Shown here one piece after another: positions 46,162-58,800 of a stretch of DNA of 64,000 nucleotides. The DNA lies in the NCBI GenBank assembly GCA_037178975.1, contig JASJZH010000001.1:3968001-4032000 (forward strand), written 5' to 3'. This DNA is from Oscheius tipulae (Eukaryota > Nematoda > Chromadorea > Rhabditida > Rhabditidae). The stretch's first letter is position 1; every line of letters begins with the position of its first letter. The position numbers were made by a program, and so were the translations under genes. The notes below the pieces were generated by a model that worked only from the letters and a program-made list of their open reading frames with translations, was not told the origin of the DNA and did not search any database.

Positions 46162-48822
46162 TTAGGCGATTTTCTTCTCGATAATCCCGGCAGCGAGAGT
46201 CTGTCCTCCGGCTCGTATCGTCAGTCGTCCGAGGGCTCGACAGACAGTGAATGGCTCAATCGCCACATCGAAATCCGTCTCGATTTCGACGATTCCTGAC
46301 ATGTTTCGAGAGAGACATCTGGATGGGGCTTACTGTAAGCGGGAAGAACAAAAAAAAATACCTGGGTCTTTCCTTGATGACCTCCCCATTGGTTTTGTTG
46401 ACAGCTGCGACGAGTTTGACCAGCGTGCAGGGTACGCAAAGAGAATGACAAAATAGTTCGGCCTTCGTACCTAAATTGATGGTGATTTTGACAGGAAATG
46501 ATCCAAATAACCTTTCATTAGCGGTACGCTGATATCGAAAACGACCAGTCGAGCCAGGAAGCGTTTTCCCGGGATCAGAGTGTCCTAAATTTCAGTTCTT
46601 ATGCAAAAAGAGACAAATGAACAAACCTCTCCTCCTCTGACAATGACGTGACCGGCATGTATCGTATCCGGCTCGAATGTTCCCTGGAGTGTGAGAAGAG
46701 CCTGGTCGCCGGCCATACAGCTGTCAGCCGAACCGCCGTCGTCGTTCATACAGCCTGGAATTGTTAAACTAGTAGACATTTTATATTGGTGAAAGACTCA
46801 TTTTCAGTCAATTTCCAAGTCTAGTCTATATGGCACATATACTATCTATAAAAATGTACCATAGCCCTAAACCTTACCTTTTACCGTAGCCGCATCAGCG
46901 TTCGGCATGATGAAGACCTTATCGCCGTTCTCGACTTCTCCGGACTCGATTTTGCCGCTGACCGAGAGCTGTGTGGTCGTGGCCTTGAAGACGTCGTTGA
47001 CTACGATGCGCAGCGGTCCGTCTACAGCTCTCGATGGTGCCGTGAAGGAGTCTGAAACCGTATTTAAATGGTTAAGAGCCAGAAACTGACCAATGTAATC
47101 GACAAGAGGCCCTTCATTATACCACCGGTTTAGAGGATGCGCTGCCGGAACTTTTTCTGTCAAATTGTCGCCGGACAGTCCGGAAACCGGCACGAAGCGT
47201 ACTCTTGTGAATCCGGCCTGAACATAGCGGGTAGTTCTGTTGAAAAAGAGACAATACCTGTTTAGTTAGGAAGATGTTAATGCTGCTCTCGACCTCTCTG
47301 AATCTGTCCTCGGACCAATCTACGGTGTCCAACTTATTAACAGCCACAACCAGCTGACTCACACCTAATAGAAATGTTCAAAAAGAGTTAAAAAAGGACA
47401 CTACCTAGACTCCGAAGAAGCATGGCGTGTTCCCTCGTCTGACCGCCGTTTTCAAAGCCGGTCTCGAATTCTCCACGTGTTGAATTCACGACGAGGATCG
47501 CCGCGTCGGCTTGTGAGGCTCCTAAAACAGGTTTTTACAGCTTTTCTCATAGCTCAGTCGGCTAGCTCTCCGAATACAAAGCAAAAGGCACCGGATGGGA
47601 TTATCCCAGCCTGGCGACTATTTTTTGCAGCCTCAGTTATTTGAACCAAAACTGACCAGTAATCATGTTAGGAATGAAATCCTTGTGGCCGGGAGCATCG
47701 AGCAGGAGTACTCGCTTTGTTTTCGTCTCGAAAAATGTCTTTGCAATGTCCATGGTCACACCACGTGCTCGTTCCTCCTCTGTCTCGTCCAGAACCCAGG
47801 CGAAAACAAACGAAGACTTTCCCGAGCGAGCCGATTCCTGTTTGTACTTGTGAATTGTTCGCTGATCGACGCAGCCGAGCTGAAAGCCGGCGTTTCTATT
47901 TAGAAAGCATGAAAAGCTGACTTGATAAAGAAGATGCCCCATCAGAGTCGATTTGCCGGCATCGACATGACCGACGACGACGAGATTAATCAGCAGTTTC
48001 TCCCCCTGAGGAGCTTTTCGTGATCTTCGCGGTGTTGAGCTAACAGAGGAGATGGCTGCCAATTGGTTTAGCCTAAATGTTTAATGAAGTACACTACCCA
48101 AGAAAAAAAACCTGTGAGTACTTGAATTAGCCGGGATATTTCCTAGATTCCCTTGGGGCGTCGTCGACTGTTTCGGCTCGTTCTTTTTGCGCGAAGGCGA
48201 TTTGGACGAGCTGCGTCCCTGCTCGGCCACTTTTAGATTCGATATGCTGGGTAATGTGGGCTGAAAAAGATGCTAAAAACGAAACGGAAGTATGTCCAAC
48301 CTTTGTTGATTCCTGATTCGAACATTCTGCTACACTCTTTGGCATCGGAGGCAGTGTTAAGACGATATGTTTCTGATGAATAGCCTCGAATCCGGGTGGT
48401 GGACCGTAGGAGAGAGTGGATTCCGGTTTTTGAACGGGCTCGGGCTTCTCATCGACTGAAAATTAGTAAGAAACGATATGGACAGTGAAAACAACTCACT
48501 GTCGTCCATTCGGAAGACAGAGTCGTCCACGACGTCATTCTCCAGTACACTGTCTCTCGGAATGTAGTCAGTCAGCGTGGATCGGTAGGTGTTGGACGAC
48601 GAGAGTCGATTCCTTCGATATACGAATTGTGCTGGGAAGATGTAATTTTGTGCAAAAAGATACGCTTACATGATCCTGGAGAAAGTGCTACGGGTTCTTC
48701 ATCATACGAACGTCCATAATAGTCTTCATCGTCGCTCAGTTCTGCAAACCCCGAAATCATAAGCGTGAAAAGGGAACCCCACCGTCATCATAATTGAGCT
48801 TCTTTCTATGTCGACTACCCAT
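46162..48822 (-). CDS. HBS1-like translational GTPase (eRF3/eEF1A family)
   Basis: HBS1 pairs with Pelota/Dom34 to split stalled ribosomes in no-go and non-stop decay; cytoplasmic. The N-terminus from ATG 48822 ([13 protein letters not shown]...[17 protein letters not shown]) matches the HBS1 N-terminal domain, followed by a Ser/Lys-rich linker. The GTPase domain shows G1 GHVDAGKST (about 47950-47975), G2 region [15 protein letters not shown]3 [15 protein letters not shown]4 NKLD (about 47335) and G5 SGLSGDN. Domains 2 and 3 follow ([31 protein letters not shown]), ending [17 protein letters not shown] at TAA 46162. The elongated N-terminus distinguishes it from eEF1A. About 12 short introns, one with a tRNA-like repeat. 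Divergent from MED1 with a 531-bp gap. Confidence 0.94.
47546..47612 (+). repeat. tRNA-like sequence, copy 5, in an HBS1-like intron
   Basis: CATAGCTCAGTCGGCTAGC (box A/D-arm-like) followed by GGATGGGATTATCCCAGCC (degenerate box B). Antisense to the host gene. Confidence 0.5.
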
Positions 48823-49353
48823 AATATCTGCTGACCAGTTAATCTGTCTGAAAATGCATCGAATTGATCTCAAGAACGCAGATGAATTGAAAGAAAGCAC
48901 AGGCTGGTTTCTGCACCTTTCTTTGTCCGATTCTTCGTTTTCTTATGGATTATTTTTTTTACAATACTTTCACTAAGCCATGTATCTACCTAACTGGTTC
49001 CAAAACCTGGACAAACTTTATCGAAAAATCGGTATTTGAAAAAGCCTGGATGCGACCTAGTGAAAGAAAATAAGGTAGATGGCTTATAAAAAAAAAATTC
49101 CTGTCTGTTCCGAACCATAATTATTTCATTTTCCTTATATCACTGATATAAAATAACAATTGGTAAGCAAAATAGAGGAATTGAAGGTCGAAATGTGAGA
49201 AAGGCGAGAGATGCAGAGGAAGAGCTGGTGTCTGATTCTCGCGTCCAACGCTTTTCAAAAATTCCTTCCTTTTCCATCTTTCTTTCGCTTTTTCTTGCAA
49301 TTTCTACCATTTTTATCATTTTCCAGGGTTTTTGGCTGACTAATAACAACAAA
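48823..49353. promoter_or_regulatory. shared divergent promoter region, HBS1-like / MED1
   Basis: 531 bp separate the two start codons on opposite strands. AT-rich, with ttttccag, a trans-splice-like acceptor, about 28 nt before the MED1 ATG. No core promoter element could be called. Confidence 0.35.
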
Positions 49354-52300
49354 ATGACGATGGAAGAGGATTTCGACTTGGCCAAAATCGACCAGGAAAT
49401 GCGAATGGAAAGAATACGTCAGTCTTCACAGAAGCTCTCTTGGGAGGGCTTTGGGCAGGCGTTGCGACGAAATCTAATGGTATTTCCTAGAGCTTATCGC
49501 ATATAAATAATATAATTTTCAAGGAAAAACGGTTGGTCTTCGATGCTGAAAGCCGAATCGATGTAATCCAGGCCATCGGATTTATGCGAAGACACATCCC
49601 CGGTATATTCTGTTTTTCTTTTAATTTTAACGAATTCAGTTGATACAAATGCTCAGTATTTCGAGCAGCTCAAACAATTGGCTCATAGTTTGGAGTAAGA
49701 GATCATCGTTGCTTCAACTTATTTCGTTTTAGCTGCACCTTCACCCAGGAAAACGATCTCATAATCATAAAAAGTACCGACTTACACATCGAGCTACGAA
49801 CAGACGAGAGAACGGTAGGTGTTCTCGTTCAAAATGTCATCCATTGGTTAAGATTGCCTACTGTAGGATGGGATTCTTTGGCAGACCAGTGGTAGACAGT
49901 CCCGAGGCCAAGGAGCTGCTGGAGCGACGAGAATACGAGGAGTTTCGGAGCGCTGTCTACGCCATTCTGAACGCCGTGCCCTCAGGAAACAATCAGTAGG
50001 CTTTTTGTTGCTCTTTATCGTCTTTTAATAAACCCATTCCGTCATAAATGCGTTCAGCATCGACAGACATGCGTACGTGACCTCGCTCGAAGCTGTCGAG
50101 AGCTTCTTCTCGCAACAGGCCAATCAAACCGCCTTTGAAAAAATCAACTCGTCCCCGTTCGGCTACGTTCACAAAAGAGACGCAGTCCGCTTGACTAGAA
50201 TCTACTACTTTGTCGATGCTCATTATGCGAATGTGACAAATCGGACGGCGTTTGATCCCAAGCAGGGTAAGTACGTAAGAAAGAATAAAATTGGCTGCTT
50301 TAAGGCATGCATCTGCCATATTTGGAGTTGTCCATCGTGTCCAACGAAAAAGAGTTGGAGTTGCCTGTGTCGTCTGTTGGGTGAGTTGAAACCCAGCTAA
50401 ATATCGTGCTTTTTCCACAGAGAGCCCTGGCAAATGAAGAAAAAGATGCCCGGATGCTGGTGTCTGCGTTTCTCCGTTCCTCTGATGATCTCCGAGTCGG
50501 TTTATAAGCAGCTAGAAAAGTATCTGGCCCGGTATTCTGTCATTCGCCAGCACATCAACGCTTACGTCTATACCAGCGATTTTGACTTCAAAGTAGGTAT
50601 ATTTTTCAAACCTGTTCGAGAAGAGAGCGTCTAGGACAGTGAGATGACCTTTCGGACAAATCTGCCCTCACACATCGCGGCTCACAGCTACACCATGAGT
50701 CTTGATTTTCTAAAAGAAGAGAATGATGTAATTCTCGGAGAAATTTACCTGGAGGACATTAGAAACCTGGACAAGGTAAGGAAGAGGAACAAAAAAGATT
50801 AAGTTGTCCGTCAGGTGCTATGTCTTCTTCGCACTCAACACATGCACAATACGCTCTGGGAGTCGGTCATTTGTGCCACCCGAGGTAGTTGGAAGGGTGG
50901 AAACACGGTCAAGCTGAAGATCTATGCTTCACCGACGAGATTCGAACTCCAATTCACCGGGAATCACCTGCATTCTGGTAGGTTCAAGGGCTGACAAGTT
51001 CAAGTGCGCTGTCGAAGCCTTCCTCACATGGCGCAGTCGGTTAAAGCTTCGACTACAAATCCATAACGAGTCAAGTCCGATCCTCAGGTGCAAGATCCAT
51101 ACGATAAACAAAATTGCGAGTTTGGGCGCAGAATGTAGAATTCTTTTTCAGTTCGAATTGAACAGAACAAGGAGAGTAAGAAGTGGCTGGTCCAGCTCGT
51201 CCGTACTGACGGAACCTCTCTTTCTCCGGATATTGACAAGCAGCTGACAGGTGTCTTCCACCGGTAAGTCTTGATCCAACAAGGAGATTAGATGTGGTTC
51301 CAGAACGAACAGCATCCCCTGCATCGTGAATCGAGCCATCAGCACAATTGGAGCTCGCGGGACGGCGGATCCGGCCCAACCGTGTACTGACTCCACCAAT
51401 ATTGTTGCTTCATTTGTGGATAAAATTGGAGACTCGTGGTTACCGCAACCCAAACGCGTGCAGCCGATTTTGATCGAGCATGCAATCGAGATGGAGAATG
51501 ACGACTCTCCAATGGGCTTCTTGTCCAGTTTCAAGGAGATCGAAGATGTTGAGACATCGTCGATGCCGAGTCGCCCTGAGGCCCTGCCTCGCAATGAACG
51601 CCTGCATTCTGAACAGTCTTACACTCATGCTTATTCTGATCTGGTAGGGGTGGCACAGACTGGACATCGAACTAATCAATCGAGTTTAGGAGGCCTTTTG
51701 TAAGAATGCCGATGCGTTCGACGGAGACCCGAAAACCACGACGCCTCTGCATTCGGCCAAGTTCGATGCCAGTTCTGTACCATCACGACTGGGGGCAATC
51801 ACACAGCTTAGTCCGCTTGAGAATGCTCGGCTTCGCATGACGGTAGGTAGTCAAGTGCATTGGTAGTCGTCTCGTAGGCACAGTCATCCGCAGAATAGAG
51901 CCGAAATAACTTAATCTTGACTTGAAAACTTGGGTCTGCGATGAACAAAAAAATACATCAGCTGAAAATGTTATTCACACCATTGTTACCCTAATTCCTA
52001 CCTCCTCAAGTACAACTGTCTTGGAAAAAGACCGCCAGATTGCTTCACTCTTGATTGTTGGCTCGACTGGTTCAATTGATTAGAGTCTGAAATTGCTCAG
52101 CCTTTCCTCCGAACGAAGTTCTGTTTCCAAAATGTCGGTCTACAATCTGATGCACCAAAATGGTCGTCAAACCTGCGAGTCTAGGTTCTTCATTTTTTTC
52201 TTGTCGTTATATTTACTGTTCGAAGTAAAAGATGAGTCAAAGAGCTCGTTTCAGCAAAGCGTCTCCTCTGGACTCCCGTCAACTCCGGACATTTTCGACT

Positions 52301-54730
52301 TTCCGGATGATCGTTCCGTTGGCAGTGGAAGCAGCTATCCCTCACCCTCTCCACACGGCAATCCATTTGCCTTCGGAAGCAGTCCGAATGCTCGAGGCGG
52401 GGCAGCGACAGGGAAACGTCGACCCAGACAGCGGAAAGCTGTCAACATGGGCGATAGGACAGCGTCCACGGATTCTCTTGGAGGAGCTCCGGAACCCATC
52501 AAAAGGCCACGACGTGAGTACTTTTGAGAAGGTAACCAAATAGCAGTTTAGTCTCCCAAAAACCGGGAGTGTTGTCAACTTCGCGAAGAGGTGGCACACG
52601 AGGATCAAGAAAATCTTCGGGACTACCGATATCCGAGCCGGAACGGCCGCAGCTACAGAGATCTGTCAGCGACTACATGTCCGTATCTTGTAGGTTTCCT
52701 TCTTTTCAAACCAAACCTCAAACCTTATTCTGTCAACCTGGAAAAAGTGACATATCCACAGGCGCCATGTATTTTCAAATTGAACTAAAAAAAGACAGCT
52801 TGACATGGTGAGACGGTCTAGGAGAAATGAGAATGATCGAGATAGTATACAGATAGGACGTAGAATATAACACCGTAAAAGTCAAAGATTCAGCCTTCCC
52901 GGCCACTCCGACTGCTGTTGAATCGCCATTTCATGAGGACGACTCGGACGACGAGACCTGTGATCCTCCTCCTCCTCCCAAAAATCTCGTCTCTATACTC
53001 TCTGCGCCTGCCGCTTCTTCACCACTAGGCTCTGTACAACAACCAACAACACAGGCTTTGCCTTCTCCACTCTCTCAGGCAGAAGCTCTCGAGAAGACAA
53101 GAGTCCAGCCGATGAGAAAGAACAGTCTGGAACTGTTGCTACAGGCAAAGAAGCCAGCCACGCCGGTCGTGACACAGCCTGTCAAGAAGTCTTTGGTTAG
53201 GTGAGTAGATTGACAAATAATTTTGTAAAGAATACATTTAGTGATATCTACGACGATGGATTAGATTCTCCGCCCCCACCCGGTCTTCTTCCCGCAGCCC
53301 CTACAGCAGCTGTAGCTTCCTCTTCCAGTGCTGTAGCGGTACCTTTCTTCAGAAAATCCAAACTAAGGATCATTTCAGACACCCAAGATTGAAGCACCTG
53401 CGTTAGCGAAAACAGAACTTGATGCGACAGCTGCACCAAAGTCGGAGAAACAAGAGGCCAACAAATTGATACTAAAGGTTTTTTGAATCGTACTCTTTAA
53501 AAGAATCTGTTATAGTTTTCAAAACAGAGAGCTTCGCCTTCCGTTGATCAGCAGAAGAGCAAGGACAAGTTGAGCAAGGTGGACAGAGAGAAACAGTCAG
53601 CTGACAGGAAGAAGAAAGAGTTGAAGAAGGAGGAGAAGGTACTGTTTAATACGTTATTGCATGTTCCAAAAACATTCTTTTTACAGAAAGACAAGTTTGA
53701 TCGCCCAAAAGACGACTCGAAGAGGAAGAGAAAAGCCGAAGTCGGGTCGAGGGATCGTGAGCACAAAAAGCACAAGGTACGAGGATATGGCAGTCCGTAC
53801 CAGACTTCTTTCAGTCATCTGAACAGCCGAAAATCGAGACTCTCGCCTTGCCATTTCTGCAGCAGACGTTGCACAAGAACTTTAAGATTCCAAAGGTTTG
53901 GAAGATCTGGAAGATTTTACTGGATTCCTTGCAGAAAGACGATAAGGATTCTGCTAACAAAGAGCCATCAACTCCAACAACTCCCCAAGTTCCGCCATTG
54001 GTTTCTCCTTCTTCGTCCAATCCTCCACCTTTCCCACTTGGTATGTTTGGCTACTGACTCTGTGCCCCGGTTTTTTTTCAATGCGTATGTCTCACAAGCT
54101 GGACCCACCAATTGAACAAGCGGCAGGTCAAACCTTTTTCGAACTATCAAAAAAAATTGTAAACTTGAACAATACACATATAATGTGATGCTTTGGTCCC
54201 AAAAAGGACGTGCATCAATCGTGAGACCCGTATATCGAAAAGAGCTGCTTTTCTAGGAACCCCAACCTCGTCGGGGCACACTCTGCCTCCTATAAACAAG
54301 CCGAATCTGAAGAAGACCTCAATGTCCTCGGCAGCTATCCGTCTCAATCTGCCTGCAACACAACCGGCCACCTACTTGCCGCAGAAAAAGAACTCGACCG
54401 CCTCCAGCCATAATAGAAGGTATTTTGAAAGTGGACAAGTTGAATATGAACTTCAGATCTAGTGGAGGACCGACGGCGTCCTCCTTGTCATCGATTCCAC
54501 TACCAAAAGGCCCTGGTCCGGACAGATATCCGAGTTACAACCCTCATCCCGTGTCCCAAAGTCCATGGATCAAACCGCCTTCTCAGCCACAGCCTCATCA
54601 ACAGCCCCCTCCTAGGTAGAGAAAATGTCCTTAGTCATCACGGATTAGCTTCAGATCACCATCTCCAGATGCCATGCAAATTGACGACTCTGGCAGTCCG
54701 GAAGATACTCTACAAATAGCGGAGGAATAG
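49354..54730 (+). CDS. Mediator complex subunit 1 (MED1) homologue
   Basis: MED1 links Mediator to nuclear receptors and other activators. The start ATG 49354 (MTMEEDFDLAKIDQEMR) follows a trans-splice-like acceptor. The N-terminal MED1 domain is seen across exons: SLDCTFTQENDLIIIKSTDL, MGFFGRPVVDSPEAKELLER, INSSPFGYVHKRDAVRL with YYFVDAHYAN, then KKMPGCWCLRFSVPLMISES and NTLWESVICATRGSW. The second half is long, Pro/Ser-rich and basic (KRRPRQRKAVN, KKKELKKEEK, DDSKRKRKAEV), and includes an LELLL (LxxLL-type) motif at 53127-53141. It ends SPEDTLQIAEE at TAG 54728, with AATAAA about 60 nt later. About 20 exons; one intron carries a tRNA-like repeat. Domain match is by motif memory, but many blocks agree in order. 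Confidence 0.83.
51023..51089 (+). repeat. tRNA-like sequence, copy 6, in a MED1 intron
   Basis: CATGGCGCAGTCGGTTAAAGC (good box A/D-arm) followed 30 nt later by AGTCAAGTCCGATCCTC (box B-like). Sense to the host gene. Confidence 0.55.
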
Positions 54731-54818
54731 GGTTTTGAATACTGTATAGTTAACCGATCTCAAGAGGGAAAGAACATAAAGTGTAAATAGACAATAAAAA
54801 GTTTATTTTGATCTCTTT

Positions 54819-55010
54819 TTACGGTTCTTCAAAATTCCTATCAGCCAGAAGCAATTTTTCTTCTTTGCTAAGTTTGTTCCGATCGTGGTGGTAACCTCTG
54901 AAACGGTTACTCCGTTCGAAAGTTGACAGGAGGTTTGCTGTAGGAACGCCAAAACAACTCTTCACATTTCCATCAAAATGATGTCTGACAAAAAGAAGAA
55001 GAAGCATCAT
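54819..55010 (-). CDS. small hypothetical protein (weak)
   Basis: Not recognised. The minus-strand frame ending at TAA 54819 encodes STFERSNRFRGYHHDRN, then KLSKEEKLLLADRNFEEP, which looks protein-like and highly charged. The upstream part (MMLLLLFV) may be intron, since tttttgtcag just before the HHFDG stretch looks like a splice acceptor. No upstream exon could be joined. Converges on MED1, with 88 bp between stop codons. Confidence 0.33.
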   Translation of the reverse strand: MMLLLLFVRHHFDGNVKSCFGVPTANLLSTFERSNRFRGYHHDRNKLSKEEKLLLADRNFEEP

Positions 55011-55831
55011 GGTGTTTTATTTTGTTAAAGCGTCGATACCATGATACTGCAACATAAAATGAAAGACGAAAAGGCTTTGGGAGCGCCCCATCAAATCGGC
55101 CATCAAGTCGCAGCTATTTGCTTTCCTTCCCAGGAGAACGTCAAGTCCGTGTGCCAAACCACGGAAACCCTGGGCAAATACTCATTGGATCCTTCTTATT
55201 CTCACTCCGAAATAAGGAGAGTTACTCATCCTCCTAGGGACCTCGTCTCAACCGTTTTCTCTTGTTGAGAATGGAGTGGGCGCCAGAACTGATTCATCGG
55301 CATATTTGAGGAGTTGCTTATCAGTCGTCCTGCCACAGCCGGACGGCCTCCCTTCGAACAACTTCTTCCGACACCTCTTGTCTCAATGACTTTCCCGTAT
55401 ACTTTTTTTTATATCTCCTCAAAATTTTGCTGTATCGAGTCAAATAACTGTGGCCTTTCCGAGTTGCTTAGCCTTAGGCATCTTTCTACGTCAATTCCAC
55501 ATTTTCCAGCTGAGCAATGCTCTGAAAAATGGTAGAATTTGCTCACCTCAATAACTCTGCAAAACTTTGCTAGACTGGAAATTGTGTCTCTCGACTCGAA
55601 AGATGAGCTACTGCCCCCACTCGAGTTAACGTTGCTTTTTCCTAGTCGAAATTGGCTTGGCTCGAACACAAACGTCGAGTTGTGAAATGACATGATAAGA
55701 ACTTTGAAGACTCCTGTTTACGCGTCAAATCATTTTATTAAAATCAATACTTTTCCTTCTCGTAAACAGCGATTTGTTTGTCTCTCTCCTGTGTTATCTG
55801 CCACAGTTATAACCCGGGTTCTAGACAGTCG

Positions 55832-58800
55832 ATGCGGCGCTGGTCGCTGCTTTTGCTCCTCTTGCTCCCGGCATGGGCTCAGGAAGAAGAGCTCGTGTCG
55901 AAAAGAGTCTATTTGAGCACACCGGCCTCGTTTGTCAATCTGACATCAGATTCCTGGAAGGTGACAGACGAGACGGAACAGGTTCTTGTGGCAGTACGAT
56001 TCAAGGCCCAGTCGGCCGTAGGAAGAGTCCTCAGTACTAAGTTTCTACGAGCAGATGGCAGTCTTGAAGCTGAGGTATGCTGAAACTATACAGGCAGCAG
56101 ATTTCATTGCTTTTCAGCTAAGAATTGCTCTCGATGCGGGCCAGCTACAGGTGGATTTGCTTGATGAGACAGGCTCCAACATACTGATAAAACCGGTCGC
56201 CAATATCTACATGAGTCAGAGACATATTTTCTTTCGAAAGTTGGAAATTTAGACGAGTCGGCAGAACATAGTGTGGCTGTGAAGATCAATGCTCTGGCAA
56301 AGAGTCTTTCCTACTCGGTCGAGCAGAGGGCAGAGCACACTGCCGAGGTGGTTTTCTCTTTTTTTACAGAAGAAGATAAGTTCCAGATCTCGACAGACAT
56401 TCAGTGGGCTGGGGCTGAGATAATGACAACGATTGGGGGTGGTCCACGAGCCATTATTGGATGCGTGACTCTTGTAACTGTTCAGGTACTGTTTTCTTTT
56501 TGATCCAACAGTTTGGCCTCACAAACTACTTTTTCGGCAAAAGTATATTCTGAAAAGTATTGCTATTGGGCTGTTCCACAAGTTTGCAGAGCATCATAGT
56601 CCCAAAATTATAACTGTCATAGTGGAAGACGATCTTGAAAGCTGCATCTACTGTTCCCCATCGCACTGAAAATAGGTTCATGTACAACGCAAAATATTAT
56701 AGGTCTCTGAAGAGAATCCTATCTCCCACGTGATTGTAGTGGACCAAAACGAGGTGGACAAATGCCCGACAGAGCCCGAATGTGCGCAGCGAAATTGTGG
56801 AAAGGGCCGATGTCTGCCCTTGGAGGTGGCCACCTGTGACTGCTTCAATACTGGGAAGACTGGACCGAGTTGTGCTAATGGTTTTTATACAAATCTCATC
56901 TTCTACTACGATATTTAGAACCAAAAACGATCGAGCTGGACAACAACGATGACAACGACTCGCAGCAGGCTTCAGTCTTGTTCAGCCCTTGGAAAGAAGA
57001 CCAAAAGATTTCCCGTCTCGCGATGGACTTCAAGTTCCGAGGCACAGATCAAGAAGGCGTCCTGATGTACGGGTCTCTGGATGGAGGCGGTTCTCTCAAA
57101 ATGTACGTGGTCCAGAACCAGGGAAAGTTTGACATGGCCGAGAATCGACCCCTCAACTTCACTCTACGACCCAATGAGCAAAGGTACAGTATCCCTGAAA
57201 GTTGAAAAACTGTTGGGTTCAGTTTCCATAGTGTGGCTCTCATTTTTGACGAGGAAGCAATTCATCTGTCAGTCGATGGATCAATTCAAACCTTGTCGAT
57301 GTCCTCAGTCCCTCTTATAACTAATATCATCTTCGGATCCTCGCCTCCCAACGACGGAGTCTCTGAACAGGGCTTGACAGCTTGTCTGAGAAATCTCTAC
57401 GTTGATCATTTGGATCTTCTCGAGCTCCAAGCTAATAAGGATTCTAGAGTTTGCGATCAAGTTAAGCTTTACGATCTCTCTTCAGGTCACGACATCCAAG
57501 CCCCTGAAAGCATGCTCCGATCCGAACGAGGTGACTCTAATCGCAGGATCGAAAGTCTTCGAAGCCGATCCGGAGATCCCGGGGTTTGATGAAGAAGCGG
57601 ACGACGATGTAGATGGACAAGAGACCAATACCAATGAGCCACTGTTCGAGGCAGGCATTTTTGCTAAAGGACCGGCAAAAAGTGAGTCTCAATCCACAAG
57701 TCTCGAAGCGTCTCATTCTAGAGAAGGACTCGATGCCATGCGAAAAGTCTCAAGAATTCCTTTGTCGGAATGGCGCTACCTGTATCCGTGGCTCCAACCG
57801 TCCCACCTGCATCTGCGCCCCAGGGTATGGCGGTTTGGCTTGTCAATTCTGTGAGTTCTACTCCCTTGCCCAGAACCCCCAGTCTTCCAGCGCTTTACCC
57901 CCGTTCATGTGCCGAAGCCATTCAATTTCATCGTCTTCCGGAAGGCCCAACTTATCTGGATGTCGACGGTTCCGGGGATCTGTCAATGTCGGTGGCAGAG
58001 TGCAAGGAAGGAGGAGTGACGAAGCTGATACATGACATGCCAGCGAATACCGTGATCAGGGCGGCGGAAGTGCCTCGTCACGGCTTGTTTGTACTTTCAT
58101 ACAGAGACTTTCCTCCGGCCAAACTCGAGGCAGTCATATCACGTTCTGGGAGCTGCAGGCAACAGATTAACTACAAGTGCAATCACGCCCCGTTACAGTA
58201 AGTCTCCTTCAAATTCGGTTCAGCCCTTGTCTTGATCCTGAACCGGAATATGATGAACCTGTATTCATTTCTAGTAGTAGTTACCAGACAGAGAGCCAGA
58301 AATGTTTAGCCCGTTCCATTGTTTTGATCCTCATCAGTATATACTCTTTTCTTCAGATTCTCCGACCAGAGAACATGGTTCCGTGTGGCTACCGCCAACT
58401 CGACTGTCACCCAATTGGGCGCCATTCCCAATGGTTGTCAGTGTATCGATGTCGGCTGTACCAGTCAAGGTCTGCCTCTCTTCAGTTCGCTATTTTAGCC
58501 AGGTTCAGGACGCTGTAACTGTGATGCTGGAACAATTACCACGGATGAGGGAGTGCTTCAGGGCAAGCAGGCCGGAATCACTAGCATTGTGGCTCTGCAC
58601 AGAGAGGGAGATGTCAGCGGGGAGATGACGGTCTCAGCATTGGAATGTTCCGGATTCGTGTCTGAATCCAATGCAATTCGATTCCAAAAACCAGGAACCT
58701 ATCTGCTAGATGATTGGACAAATGGAGCTCTGTCCTTCCACTTCCGAACCGCTGATGCATCTGGAACATTCTTACGGATCGACCATGACGAGAAGAAGAT

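Noticed and set aside
49195-49353. Upstream in-frame extension of MED1
   Set aside because: Begins at GTG, hydrophobic and low complexity; a splice-acceptor-like ttttccag sits between it and the ATG chosen.
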